Positions 25,401-35,029 of a stretch of DNA of 64,000 bases are shown here, piece by piece. This DNA is from Tetradesmus obliquus (taxonomy: Eukaryota > Chlorophyta > Chlorophyceae > Sphaeropleales > Scenedesmaceae): assembly GCA_030272155.1 (NCBI GenBank), contig CP126198.1, positions 372,001 through 436,000 of the forward strand, written 5' to 3'. Each line of letters starts with the position of its first letter. Positions within the stretch are counted from its first letter, which is position 1. A program made the translations under genes and the position numbers. The notes under the pieces are model-generated. The model saw only the letters and a list, made by a program, of their open reading frames with translations. It searched no databases and had not been told where the DNA came from.

Positions 25401-27265
25401 CACTCGCACAACTGCCGCATGCCTGCTGCGCTGCCTGCTGCAGGCAAGGGCGGCGAGCGAGGCGTGGCGCGGCCGGAAGTTTTGTCGTCGCTGCTGGGCA
25501 GCTGTGAGCGCGTGGTGCAGCAGATCGACAGCGTGGAGTACGGGCTCACCGACATTCAGGTGCGTGTGGATTTTGTGAGGCTTCCGTTTGGCAAGATGTG
25601 GACTTTGCTGTGCCTGCGTCGCTTGATGTTGTTTGCGGCAACCCAGGGAACTCGTTGTTAACAGTGCTACCATACAAGCGCGCGTGCATGTGTGCTATGC
25701 GGACTGCATCGGGAGGCCAAACAGCATTCGTCCAAGCCATTTAGCAGAGGGCCTGCCCCTGCCATTGTAAAGTGTGCTAACTGCTGTGTGCCTGTTCACC
25801 TGCTGCTGCTCTTTCATGCTGCACGAGTAATATGCTAACACTCGGTTTGCTTTGTACATGTATGTAACTAAACATAAATGTTGTACTGCCTCCTGCCGCT
25901 GCTGCTGCAGGAATACTATGCCAACACTGGGGCGCTGGTGGCGGCAGCGAAGAATGCGCGCAAGGGCAAGGCGGTGGGCTGCAGGTGCGGCGGTGGGCTG
26001 GCTGCGTGGCTGCTGTTTCCCGCGTGACATGTGGTTGATGCAGCACAGATGCCAGGTGCAGGCGGTATGTGCTGCCTTTCAATGCCATTTGCCTTCGCGT
26101 CATCGCCTTATGTTTGCAGTGATTATGTTTGCAGTGATTTCACTGCACTCCTCCGCCCGCACCTCCCGCCTGCTTCGCTGCCTGATCTCACATGCTTGCA
26201 CCCCCTCTCACTCATTGCTGCTGGTTGTAACATGCAGCATTATTGAGGCGTATGGCAAGCAGGTGCAGCCTAAGGAGCTGGAAGAGGTGCTGCGCCTGGA
26301 GTACCGCAGCAAGCTGCTGAACCCCAAATGGGCGCAGGCCATGGCCAGTCAGGGCAGCGGCGGCGCGTATGAGATCAGCACACGCATGACGGCGCTGCTG
26401 GGGTGGGGTGGCACTGTCGGTTACACAGACAGCTTCACATGGGACCAGGTGAGATTCATGGCATGTTAAGACACATCACGAGAATTTTCCTGGGTTGTGA
26501 CGGAGACTGTGGCAAGTTGCGGCGGGCGCTGCTGGGGTGGGGCGGCACGGTGGGCTACACCGACAGCTTTACGTGGGACCAGGTGAGATACGTTACATGT
26601 ATATGACACAACCTGACAGTTTTTTGCGGGTTACGAGAGAGACTGTGGCAACTTCTGTCGGCGCTGCTGGGGTGGGGCGGCACCGTCGGTTACACAGACA
26701 GCTTCACATGGGACCAGGTGAGATTCATCCATGTTATGTCATGTTATGACAGGTTGTGACAGTGTTTATGGTCCGTTGGCATGTTATGACGGCGCTGGCG
26801 GGGTGGGGTGGCACGGTGCACTGGGCTACACAGACAGCTTCACGTGGGACCAGGTGGGCGCATGAAGGTTGATGATGTGAATGACCAGCGGATTGCATGG
26901 ATTTGCACTAGCAGCGCCTATGTGCCATACACAGCACAGCATCACCTACTGGGACCTTGCTTCCTTGCGCCTCAGCCACGGCTGCCACGCGCTTTACAGA
27001 ACCCGTCCTGTTTCTGTTTTTTATCTATCGCCTCCAACCCTGCCTCGCCTGCCATGTCTGTCGCTTGCAGGCTGCGGACACGTATGTGCTGGACCCTGAG
27101 ATGGCTGCGCAACTGAAGGCCTCCAACCCGCAGGCCTTCCGCAACGTGCTGGGCCGCTGCCTGGAGGCTGCCGGGCGCGGGCTGTGGCAGCCGCAAGAAG
27201 AGCTCATTGCGAAGCTGCGGGCGATGTATGGGGAGATGGACGATGAGCTTGAAGGCATCAAGTGA
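9095..27265 (+). CDS. CHLH: Magnesium chelatase subunit H (BchH/CHLH2-like)
   Basis: The porphyrin-binding subunit that, with the D and I ATPase subunits, inserts Mg2+ into protoporphyrin IX in the chloroplast. Exons: 9095..9523, 9824..10427, 10815..10970, 11288..11475, 12111..12277, 12544..12651, 12822..13030, 14790..14926, 15518..15645, 16776..16920, 17546..17669, 18266..18645, 19200..19281, 19560..19703, 20066..20250, 21285..21512, 21825..22047, 23137..23380, 24625..24971, 25444..25559, 25911..25984, 26238..26448, 27071..27265. All phases agree; product about 1607 residues. Residues 1-290 are an N-terminal extension with coiled coil; the conserved core begins at VRTVRIVLVCGFESFN. The CobN/BchH signature HFGMHGTVEWLPG is near residues 930-945, followed by YAANNPSESIIAKRRGYG. 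Wording is closer to bacterial BchH than to land-plant CHLH, so I infer the algal second form. The start is the only ATG compatible with the 205-bp promoter; the transit peptide is not obvious. Most introns hold echoes. Confidence 0.95.
11074..11109 (+). repeat. Echo of Mg-chelatase H exon 3 end
   Basis: About 36 nt match the end of exon 3 (RIGSFTMDPS). The donor is lost here: the GT position reads CT. Confidence 0.8.
11732..12060 (+). repeat. Three acceptor-side echoes of exon 5
   Basis: Copies begin right after tttgcag at 11732, 11856 and 11980. The true exon follows at 12111, so spacing is 124, 124 and 131 bp. Each repeats GLANVVSMFLYL and about 70 nt of exon (the third reads GPANVV) before running into intron. 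All three AG acceptors are intact. Confidence 0.9.
12348..12382 (+). repeat. Donor-side echo of exon 5
   Basis: Thirty-five nt match the end of exon 5 (GPADYMA) with a canonical donor, at|gtgaga. Confidence 0.75.
12506..12540 (+). repeat. (CTG)n tract at the 3' splice site of exon 6
   Basis: A near-pure CTG tract in the sense direction runs directly into ccag at the exon 6 acceptor. Comparable tracts precede acceptors or acceptor echoes at 15383..15411 and 16447..16479 in this gene. On the minus strand they precede ClpB acceptors, 55115..55159 (about 15 units) and 55336..55396 (about 20 units). Confidence 0.8.
13141..13548 (+). repeat. Two donor-side echoes of exon 7
   Basis: 13141..13294 repeats the last 150 nt of exon 7 (TVVRDQLTSEFEQAG onward) and 13484..13548 repeats the last 65 nt. 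Both end in gcag|gtgcgg. The first reads AAGQLELGS where the exon reads ASGQLERGS. Confidence 0.9.
13575..14010 (+). repeat. 269-bp tandem duplication inside intron 7
   Basis: Two copies offset by about 269 bp (start points 13581 and 13850) share the stretch containing CTGTGTCGCTCTTTGTATG and the following 150 nt. Neither resembles an exon of this gene. Confidence 0.8.
14368..14700 (+). repeat. Three acceptor-side echoes of exon 8
   Basis: Copies start at 14368, 14498 and 14639, each after cctgcag. The full exon is at 14790. About 52 nt encode TMEGGRQAEVAKAILGS with few changes (K for Q in the first, L for M in the second). The intron parts between them are much more diverged. Confidence 0.92.
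15007..15194 (+). repeat. Two donor-side echoes of exon 8
   Basis: Copies ending at 15065 and 15194 repeat LLIQDLASWxDSGIQGLQ with intact donors gtgagg and gtgcgc. The unit is about 130 bp and includes a CTG tract and TGAGGTTGTGAACTGTCG. Confidence 0.92.
15422..15480 (+). repeat. Acceptor-side echo of exon 9
   Basis: After ccgcgcag the first 48 nt of exon 9 (SVVLYSLPELDGAIDT) occur once, 96 bp before the complete exon at 15518. The nucleotide sequence is identical over that stretch. Confidence 0.92.
15704..16268 (+). repeat. Five donor-side echoes of exon 9
   Basis: Copies of the last 60 nt of exon 9 (GDDIFLVPERVSRLTSRIHK) end at 15768, 15892, 16019, 16149 and 16268. Spacing is 123, 124, 127, 130 and 119 bp, counted from the real donor at 15645. 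All five keep a canonical donor (gtaagc or gtgagtc). The fourth and fifth carry indels. The intron part contains degenerate TTTAGGG-like words. Confidence 0.95.
16492..16575 (+). repeat. Acceptor-side echo of exon 10
   Basis: After tggccctgcag the copy encodes WVSLRRTPPAERRLAMMLYG, against PSERRLPLMLYG in the exon at 16776, then diverges. Confidence 0.92.
16988..17038 (+). repeat. Donor-side echo of exon 10
   Basis: Fifty nt encode LLNVPQSLENLLASLQ with only synonymous changes and the same gtgcggggcacac intron start as the real donor at 16920. Confidence 0.92.
17290..17480 (+). repeat. Two acceptor-side echoes of exon 11
   Basis: Copies start at 17290 and 17419; the full exon starts at 17546. 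The first has lost its acceptor (cgg for cag) and is the more diverged (EAGYDFGLQPQG). The second keeps cag and reads EAGYDLGPLREGREAL. Confidence 0.9.
17734..17800 (+). repeat. Donor-side echo of exon 11
   Basis: Sixty-seven nt repeat LLKTLKGQEEPRTVSKGAA with a gtgtgc donor. Changes from the exon are synonymous. Confidence 0.92.
18120..18145 (+). repeat. Acceptor-side echo of exon 12
   Basis: A short copy of IKALGGG after ccctgcag, 146 bp before the real exon start at 18266. Confidence 0.75.
18765..18902 (+). repeat. Donor-side echo of exon 12
   Basis: About 138 nt repeat the end of exon 12 (IQPLLGLEGDPMRLLFERD onward), almost identical. The donor GT has become GG (cagcag|gggagg). Confidence 0.92.
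19838..20035 (+). repeat. Two acceptor-side echoes of exon 15
   Basis: A decayed copy at about 19838..19905 (LRDLVADV then divergent) precedes a good one at 19937. The good copy repeats LYKQLSVLRDLIADVREDPG after ctgcag, 129 bp before the real exon at 20066. Confidence 0.88.
20422..20975 (+). repeat. Two to three donor-side echoes of exon 15
   Basis: Copies end at 20511 and 20769, spaced 261 and 258 bp from the real donor at 20250. Each repeats ESSGLQADCPLREG to the exon end and the intact donor gtgggt. A decayed fragment lies near 20940..20970. Confidence 0.9.
21024..21195 (+). repeat. Acceptor-side echoes of exon 16
   Basis: 21024..21118 repeats EFLAWCERLHSYLQTLENRL after gcttgcag. A second remnant at 21174 keeps only the acceptor and GAG. 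The complete exon is at 21285. Confidence 0.9.
22124..22811 (+). repeat. Four donor-side echoes of exon 17
   Basis: Copies of the end of exon 17 (LLRALDGAWVPPEAGG, LLRDGPGVLPTG) end at 22170, 22410, 22653 and 22811; the real donor is at 22047. Donors are all intact (gtgggt, gtgcgt, gtgcgt, gtggga). By hand count the copies differ from the exon at about 27 synonymous and 2 non-synonymous codon positions. Confidence 0.95.
23005..23068 (+). repeat. Acceptor-side echo of exon 18
   Basis: After gccgcag the copy reads RNIHALDPYRMPGPAA, identical in protein to the exon at 23137. It lies 132 bp upstream of it. Confidence 0.92.
23452..23881 (+). repeat. Three donor-side echoes of exon 18
   Basis: Copies end at 23486, 23627 and 23881; the real donor is at 23380. 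The second is the longest, repeating INLWRLDAIKTKGESVA and VARPVKEGTG-like sequence. All keep the gtgag donor. The first has an indel. Confidence 0.92.
24252..24530 (+). repeat. Two acceptor-side echoes of exon 19
   Basis: Copies start at 24252 and 24438; the full exon starts at 24625, so spacing is 186 and 187 bp. About 85 nt encode YELIPLSEMGGRPRVDCLC with only synonymous changes there. They diverge after SGIF. Confidence 0.94.
25041..25103 (+). repeat. Echo of exon 19 end with both splice sites, in frame
   Basis: Sixty-three nt repeat NWESSAELGDTWAARNAFS. This copy has both an acceptor (cggtcgcag) and a donor (gtgagc), enters and leaves in phase 1, and is 21 codons long. Its inclusion in mRNA would keep the frame. 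Confidence 0.85.
25304..25365 (+). repeat. Acceptor-side echo of exon 20
   Basis: After actgcag the copy encodes KGGERGVAQPEVLSSLLGS; the exon at 25444 has R for Q. Spacing is 140 bp. Confidence 0.92.
26523..26853 (+). repeat. Three donor-side echoes of exon 22
   Basis: Copies end at 26582, 26717 and 26853; the real donor is at 26448 (spacing 134, 135, 136 bp). The first two repeat ALLGWGGTVGYTDSFTWDQ unchanged. The third has a 3-nt insertion after ACGGTG and an A for L change. All donors are intact. Confidence 0.94.
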
Positions 27266-27295
27266 TGCGGCTGATTGATGGGTGATCTCTGCTTG

Positions 27296-27386
27296 GTGGG
27301 GCTGTGGCAGCCGCAGGAGCAGCTGATTGAGATGCTGCGCTCTATGTACGGGGAGATGGACTATGAGTTGGAGGGTGTAAAGTGAT
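27296..27386 (+). repeat. Echo of the last exon including the stop codon
   Basis: About 90 nt after the true stop repeat GLWQPQEQLIEMLRSMYGEMD, then the stop and adjacent 3' UTR (TGATGCAG against TGATGCGG). No splice site is involved. Confidence 0.92.
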
Positions 27387-27682
27387 GCAGTTTGATGCAT
27401 GCTTGCGGTGCTGGAGTGGGGTCCATCTGGTGTGTAATGCGTTCAAATGTTGCAGTTCAGGAATGGCTGAAGTGCTGTGTTGCTGGTTGCCATATGGATG
27501 GCGAGCTTTAGGGCGTGCATTGATGCAGCGCATTGGTTGCTGGGGTGCCACTTTTGTCGTGACAGTCCTGCAGCGGCTGCTGGTGCGGTGGTGTTGCAGT
27601 TGCTGAGCTCGTGTAGGGCTGCTGCTGATGCTTAGCGCTTTCCAGATGCTGATTGTTGATGCAGGGCATGCATGTCTTCTGC

Positions 27683-27704
27683 GGGGGGGGGGGGGGGGGG
27701 GGGG
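27683..27704 (+). repeat. Homopolymer of 22 G
   Basis: An uninterrupted G run downstream of the Mg-chelatase H stop codon. Its true length in the genome may differ because sequencing through it is unreliable. Confidence 0.9.
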
Positions 27705-28950
27705 AGTGTTTTTTGCAGGAGTGAGCAATAACGCTGCTGTTCACGGCAGCAACCGGAGTTCGGTATCAGCGCAAGAGTGCGACGCTGCATAGCAGCGTGC
27801 GGTTTATCACTTACGGCTGTTTCTGCGGCCGCGTAGGACAGCATGTCTTGCTTGCTCACAAGGTGCTTGTTGAGTTGAGTTGGTGTTGAGTTGAGTTGTT
27901 TTCCAGCTGTGGCGCGCTCAGTGAGGTGGCTGCGGCTGCAGTGAGCATGTCAGCACTGCTCGACAGGTCTTAGATCGACCTGTTGTTCGGCCGCTGTGTG
28001 CAGTAATGTTATGTGCTGCCTTCTGAGAGCAGACCATTGCTTTCCGATGCAGCTGCCACCAGCAGTCTGCTTAGTATGCAGCGTGGCAGAATTGGTGCCA
28101 GGAGTTTGCTGAGAGCCCAAAACAGGGCTTCATGTCCGGTGGCGTTACTGCGTATGGACGGGGTAGTATTCCTGCAGGCGGGCAGCGTGTTTGTGTGCAA
28201 ATTGCATGTTTAGCTTCATTACAGCATGCGGCAAAATGTTGCAATTGCTTCAGGCGTTTGTGGCTGATGTGATGTTAGTTCTGCAGGTGTGGGGCGTTGC
28301 GCGCCTAGCTGCCACACCATGTCTGGTGTAGGATGTGCAACTGCGTCACCTTTTCTGGCTTCCCTTGCAGGAGCAACATGCTGTGTGTTGTCTGTCATGC
28401 AATTTGTCTGCTAGGACAAATATGTTGCAGCATGCAGGCTGAGTGTTGTCTGCCATGCATTGTGCCTGCTAGGATGAATTGTCGCAGCATTGCTTTGCAC
28501 GCCCCGCCGCAGCACCTCAGGCTATTGCTCTGCAATGATGAGCAAGGAGCCTTACAGTGCCGCAGGTGCATGGCCATTTGGCAATGGGCGGGCAACTCCT
28601 GCAGCAGTGTTTGTCCTGTTGTGCGTTGCAAGCGTGCACCTAAAGCTTCGGGACTCGGCTCAACTGTTGCCACCTGCTGGTCAACATGTCAGTCAGCTGT
28701 CGACGGAGAGTTTGCGTTGACCAAAGCGTGCTGTGTTTGACATCAGGAGCTATACTAGGACTTGCACATGCAACCGCAAGTGCACATTCCAGTTTGATTG
28801 TACCTATGCGTTGGGGGATGACATTGCACGGTAGCACCCGCTTCACCATGCGCCCTGTCCATGTCGTTTATCATGTCCATGTTGCCCATCCTGTTGCCAT
28901 CATGATCAGGGATGGGTATGTAGACAGGATGTCACAGCAGCGGCCCTGAG

Positions 28951-31710
28951 GCTGCAGGATAGTGCACGGGTCGATCTGATCAGCATTGCTATCCGCCTGT
29001 CCGTTGCGCTTGCAGCCTGGGTAATGTGCTGTGGCGCTCTGTGGCGTTATAGAGCAGCAGCAGCAGCAGCAGCAGGATGAGAACCACATGTTGATTGTCC
29101 AAACCGTCGAAAGCAAGACATTCACCTGGCAACACTTTACAGGGCATGGCAGTGCTAGTCCACCTAGCGTGCCTCCACAGATGCCACCGCAACAGGGGAC
29201 ATGGGGAGCAACCCTGCTAATCAACACACCTGGCAACACAATCAACTCAACTCTTTTGGCCGAACCAGCTCATGCCCATGCCGCTCAGAGCTGTGCAAGC
29301 TAGAGTGCACACCACCTGGCAACACACAACCGGCAACGACCAGGATGCCGCTCTTTGAACTGAGTCTGTCTGGCTGGGGTAGCGAAACCAGTCATCAGTA
29401 AGAGCCATGCATTGCTGCACAACCTCGAGATGCACACACAGGCACACACACATGCAGACATGCACAGCTGTAGCAGCAGGGTATGCAACACTGCAATATT
29501 GCTGACTTAGCACACTGCCTCGTGTAGCAGTGACCCATAACCACAGCCGGCCCATGGCATATCCTAGCTGCATTGCATTCTCTCCTAAGAAGCATTCAAA
29601 TGTTCAAATGTTCAAAGCACTGCTGCAGATGATATGCCGTAATCACACTTTTTTTCCCTCGTCAACATGGACCCTGTTTCCTGCTGCCAGTGTGTCAATC
29701 TGGCACAACTTCACCAAACTACGCAAGACGCACAAGGCGCAGAACCCTACACTGTTTCATACCTGTGCTGGCGGCCTCGGTGCTACACAACCATATCACA
29801 GCTACTGCACCTACAATCAATGCACTGCCTACACCCTAACTACTCAACACCCTACAATACAGCACAGCTGGATGGCTTACAATGAAACCACAGCAGCTTG
29901 CAGCTCAGCACACACAATGACACAGGATCCTGCTGCAGCTAACTCTTTCGCCCCAATGGCGGGCTGAGCCCACGCAAAGCACATCAAAGCACGAAAGGCA
30001 CATGACAGGCTAGCCGTTGCCCAAGGAAGAAACACCAGGAAAAACACCTTACCCCAACCTGCTGCTACACACATCCTGTACATGCAGAAACAAGCCAACT
30101 GAGCGACGCAGCACACTCCATTCCCAACCATCACACAGCGCGTTCCTGTTATCAATCGCCTTGTGCTGCAAAGTGCCCGCAAGTTGAACGGAGCAGGCAA
30201 GAAGCACACTGCATCATTGACACCACTGGACAGCCCACAAGGACCTGACTGCCGCTTGGGCTCTGCCTGCAGTAAGTCATTGGTGAGGCCGGTGCTGCCC
30301 TGCCCATCAAACATCATGTGATGCAGAAACATTCCCAAAGCAGCATGCACACAAGACCACTTTGCATGCAGCATGAGCAGCAGACCTGCACCACATGCTG
30401 TGGATGCGCGGTCACATGCGTGTCACTTTGGTCTTGATGCAACGGCACCCTCAACCAAACAGCAAAGTGGCTGGCAGGATGCACAGCGCGGTGTGATGTC
30501 ACTGCACAACTTAGCAATCATTGCCTATAATCAATGCAGACGCCGCCGGATCCAAGCATCGGCAATCTCAAACACCGTAGGATGTTTGCGTCACAACAGC
30601 TGCTTGTGGCAGTCACAGTCACATTCGTGACAGTCGCAGTCTCAAACAAATGCAAACTTTGCTGTTATTGCCGAGTAGCCTGCCACAAGCACAAAATCCG
30701 ATTCAGCGGTTTGTTTGGTGAAGACAAGCAACTCGTTGCACTCACCGCAGCCGTCTCGAAGTGCTGCACAGTCATAATCAACATGCTGGAAAGGACCAAC
30801 CACCACGGGTTGCTGCCAAAGCTGAGCTGGCCGCAGTATAGCCAGGCGGCGGCTCAATACAGGTTCCACAGCGGCGCTCAAGGCCCTCACATCATACTGC
30901 AACACAGGTCGATGGAAACGCCATCGTCACATGTAAGCGTCTCATGCACACCTGCATGCCCCAGAGCATCAAGCAATCAGCAAATAGCGTCCCACCTGCA
31001 CTCCCCGTGCTTGCAACTCACCCACTGTAACACATGCCCTGAAAACCAACACACATCCATCACTTGGCCGGCTAGCATGCGCTTGCACAACACATATCCA
31101 GGCCGTCTGCAAAGCTGATGCAAACCATCTGCAAAGTAACTAGACACAAAATGTCAACCAAATGAAAGCATTTTGCCATGCCGCGCTGCGTCTTTGCCTG
31201 TGCCAAGCTGCATGACCTGGAAGAAAAGTGATTTTGATGGGGAAAGCACGTCTTAAACCTCCCTTGCTTTGCGTGTCAGTCAAAGTGGAAGCTCAAGGAC
31301 CATGCAAAGCACTGCTGATGCCTACATGGTCACAGCCACAGCTGCGCATGTAGGCATCAGTGACACAACCCAGCAATGTCACCCAAGTGTGATATGTTGC
31401 AGCACATGCCCAGAGACAGGCATGCACTTCATAGGGCAACACGCCCACAGGTGTACATACGCGTTGGCCAGGCAAATTGCCAAACGCATGCACACCCATG
31501 CACAGATTTGCATTCTTCATGCTAGACTGTCCATCTTTGCACATTCAAAGGGACTCGCGCACATGTGCACACATGCATTCACGCATGCATTGACAACATT
31601 CACGCCTGAACAAGCGCACAAATCCATGCAGCAGCGACACGTACGTGCAAGATCACGCACACGCACACACACACTGATCTGTCGCAACCAACAACCTGGC
31701 AATCAACAAC
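28951..31710. other. Gene-poor stretch, C/A-rich on the plus strand
   Basis: No recognisable gene. From about 29.1 kb the plus strand turns C/A-rich, as it is over the minus-strand genes ClpB and the 59-64 kb gene. I infer the 3' UTR or 3' introns of the minus-strand gene that has its stop at 31711, converging on Mg-chelatase H. A (CAG)6 tract lies at about 29052..29073. Confidence 0.35.
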
Positions 31711-32215
31711 CTAAATCAACGCTTCTGCCGCGCGCCGGTGCAGCGCGCGCGCCAGAGCCTCCCAGATGCCACCACCGCCAGCAGCAGTGCCACCGCTGCC
31801 GCCCTTGCCCTCCATCTGCATCCGGGCAAGCATCTCAAGCACCTGGTTCTGCTGTGCCACCACGTCCTTGAGGGTGCCACCCTGTTGCTGCAGCTGCGCA
31901 ACAATATCCATGAGGGTCTGGCCCTGCACCTGCAGCTGATCCTGCTGCTGCTCCACTGTGCGCTGCGTGCGCTGCTGCTGCTTAAAGCTAGCCTCTAAAA
32001 GCAGCGCCAGCTTCTCCAACCCGCCTGCAGCGTTGCCGTCCTTAAACAGCCTGCACATGGCGTGGATCTCACTGTCCGTGTCTAGCTCCTGCTGCTGCCA
32101 GTGCTGTGCTGAGCCCCCGCTCCCACCAGCGTTGCTGCCACCAGCAGCACCGCCGCCAGCCGCCGCCGCAGCAGCAGCAGGTGTGCCAGCGGCCGCAGGG
32201 GCAGAAGCAGGTGTG

Positions 32216-32271
<56 letters not shown>

Positions 32272-33587
32272 GTTAGCAGCAGCGCCTGCTGCTGCCTTCT
32301 TGCTGTGCTAGCTGCAGCGCTGCAGCTGCTCTCGTGCTTGCTGCAGGTTGTCAGAGAACTGCTTGACCTCTGCCTGCGCCTGCTGCAGACAGGAGCGGGC
32401 GCTGAGTTGCGCAGGGCGGTCCCGCCTCGCCTTGGCCTCAGACACAGCTGCCTCCCAGTGCGCTCTCCTCTGCTCTGTATCGCGCAGCACCGCTGCCAGC
32501 CGAGCCATAACTGCTGGTGGTGGGGGCGCGCCTACATCTTCTGTGCCATCATCGCCCTCTGCGGCGCCTGCTGCGTCTGCTGCTGCCCCGCTGCCCCTGG
32601 CCACCTCGCCGCCTGCCTCTGCTGCCGCCCTGCCGCCGCGCGCTGCTGCAGCGTCGGCAGCAGCAGCGTCACCAGCAGCAGTGTCAATGTCCATCTGCTC
32701 ACACCCGGTGTCCTTGTTGCCATCAGGCTTGCCGTCTGCTGCTGCGCCAAGACGCAGCAGCTGGTCTGCAGCTGCGCCTGTGTCTATGCTAGAGGCAGCG
32801 TCGTCGGCAGCTGCTGGAGGGCTGCTGCGGGTCATCTGCTCAAACAGCTGCTTCATAGCCTGCAGCATGCTGCTGTCCTTGCCACCGCTGCCAGGTGTAG
32901 CTGGATCTGCAGCTGGCTGTGCATCACCGCCGCCTGCCTTGTTGATGCGGCTTGTGTCACGCTGACCTGCCTTGCTGCTGGTGCCTGCGCCGGCATCACC
33001 CTGGCCTGGCACGCTGATGGGGTCCTCGTCTGCCGCGGCCTCTGCAACATGCAGGCAAACAGACTCAGCTCAAACCCAGAGCTACATGATGTGATGCAGG
33101 CGAGGCTAAACAGTTGCAGGCACGGCTGTCAACACTAGCATGCTGTTGTCATCCACCCTTGAACTTTCCTGCTTAGGCCTAGCTATACGAGTCAGATGCG
33201 GGTGGAATCAGGGTGGAATCAGGCGTAGTGTGGACACTGTCAAGCCCTGCAGTTGCATGTATTGACTGTGCTGCTCAGTGCCTGTAGGTACTGCCTGTCC
33301 CGTACCTTGCCGCGGCGTCTTGGGCCTGCTGCTGTTGCTGCCGGGCCCCTTTTTTCCAGCAGCTGCCCTAGCCTTAACTACTGTACAGAAGTCCTCAACG
33401 GCAGCGCTGCCGTCTGCCTCGGCTTGATCTTCGCTTTGATTTGGCGCCATGGCCTGCACGACCACTTCCAGCGCATCCACGTAGTCGGTCGCCAGCGTGG
33501 CGTCGTCATCACTGATCACGCGGCTCAGGTTCTTCCAGAGAGGCTGCCATGGCACGGCCAGCTTCAGCCCAGCCCGAACTCCCCAGC
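31711..33587 (-). CDS. Unrecognised coiled-coil, poly-Ala protein with an in-frame TAG
   Basis: Exon 33306..33587 (VPWQPLWKNLSRVISDDDATL, then acidic) joins in phase (G + AG gives Glu) to a second exon beginning at 33041. The second exon reads through Ala/Gly/Asp-rich sequence and a coiled coil (EQRRAHWEAAVSEAKAR) to a TAG at 32308..32310. The same frame then reopens at once: HSKKAAAG, a poly-Ala run, GTPASAPAAAGTP, and a Gln-rich coiled coil (VEQQQDQLQVQGQTLMD), ending at TAA/TAG-type stop 31711..31713. A 60-nt intron (GAG|gtcaag to gctag|CAC) would remove the TAG without shifting frame but has an unusual donor. The N-terminal exon was not found. I do not recognise the family. Confidence 0.5.
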
Positions 33588-35029
33588 CTGCAGCTGCTTT
33601 CGTCCGCAGCACTCCATCACTGCTTAAAAAGGCTGCCTTTGAAAAGCTTTACAGCCGTTTTCAGAGCCTCACTGCTTGTTTTACGATCAGGAAACTTCAT
33701 CTCAACACGAGCACTCGTCTACTGCGCTGATTGCATGCAACTGGAGCTTTTTAATAGCGTTGCATATGTTCAAGCTTTTCGTGTAATGTTGTGCACGCGG
33801 AATTGCCCTAAAGCAACCCTCACGCACCCTCACGTCATCCCAAGTTGTCACACGCACTGTCACATAGGTGGCGAGTGGTATTCCCGCCAAAGAAAACAAT
33901 GTGCATTTGCCATTGAGGAGCCTGCTCAACGTCAATGGCTTAGCCCTCTGTTGTTTCTAGGTTGCTGGGCGAAATCCGTGCAGTAATGCGCAATGTCACC
34001 TGGCCCTGCCCGCGAAGTGATCTGTGCTGCTCTGCTGTCTCGGCCATCATGGCACATGGCATGCCGTGCTCCTGTTAATTGCTGAATAAGCAGCCAATGC
34101 CAATTTCTTGTCCCGCTGTTTCATTATGCACATATCAGCTTGCAGCAGTATATCCTTAGTGGTCAGCCTGAGCACGGTGCAACACATCTGTCACAGTGTA
34201 AGGCCCTGGGCCCGGCCTGTGCACAGACAGTCACTAGCGGGCGTCTTTGTATCAGCAGCCAGCAAGGCAAGATCTTGTCACAGAGCACTGCATCTTGCTA
34301 TGCCTTCTCTCTCCAGTGACGGTGCCTGGGATAGCTATTGTCAATGCTGCCCATATGGCAGCGCTCATCACATGCCACCAATCAGAGCACCAGGAGGCCC
34401 TGATGGGTCCGTTCTGCTGCAGCAATCCTTGAAATGTGTGCAACTGCTGAAGCTGGTCACCAGGACCATGTCACGGTGTTTCAAAACAACCATCATCAAT
34501 GCTAGTGGTTCTTTCCTGTATGCGTAGGCAGCTGCTGCCTGCCTGGCGCTCCGCATGATGCCGTGGATAAATTGCTTGGCGCTACCTGCTTGCTCACTAA
34601 GTGCCTGGCCTGCAGCATCACACACTCACATCTGCAACTAGCGATCTGTGTTGAGACACTACAGCAGATGTTCATGAACAAAACTGCAGCGGGGATTGGG
34701 TCTTCAGGGCAAGTGGGTGTTACATTTGCTGCATTGGCTTTGCAGCCACATGTCGTACAGCTGCAACCCCTCACAGCCCAGCCCGCCGCAGATGCGCAAG
34801 TCACACTGTGGCACAAGCCAGCACTCTCCTTTGTGACGGCAGGTCATCTGCAGTATGATATTGTACACATCATACAGCAAGCACACCTCATGCGGCAGCC
34901 GTGGTACCACGAAGAAACAGCACTATTTTTATCACAGCTCTGGCGCCGCGGCTTTAATCCTCAGCTTCAGCACAGGAGGCAGGCCATGATGCCCTGTAAG
35001 GGCGGTGCAGATGCGCATCAAGCCCCATG
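33588..35029. other. No recognisable gene
   Basis: This probably contains the missing 5' exon(s) and promoter of the 31.7-33.6 kb gene and the 3' UTR of the sulfurase-like gene. A TGTAA on the minus strand at 34720..34724 is a possible poly(A) signal of the latter. Confidence 0.35.

Larger units (their letters stand above)
27266..28950 (+). other. Probable 3' UTR and downstream region of Mg-chelatase H
   Basis: No coding family is visible. The plus strand stays G/T-rich like the introns of this gene until about 28.9 kb. TGTAA occurs at 27376..27380 (inside the stop-codon echo) and 27433..27437, either of which could be the poly(A) signal. A run of 22 G lies at 27683..27704. Confidence 0.4.

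Noticed and set aside
11074..27386. Echoes as an assembly or haplotype-merging artefact
   Set aside because: Copies differ by many substitutions and have diverged intron parts and regular spacing, in several genes. Merged alleles would be near-identical and not confined to exon ends. Independent long reads should still confirm this.
11732..27386. Echo arrays as CRISPR or other dedicated repeat loci
   Set aside because: Units are exon and intron sequence of the host gene with splice sites, and there are no unique spacers.
32308..32310. TAG reassigned to a sense codon
   Set aside because: Stops at all other genes (TAG in IFT38, TGA in Mg-chelatase H, TAA in ClpB) behave normally, so a local intron or mutation is more likely.
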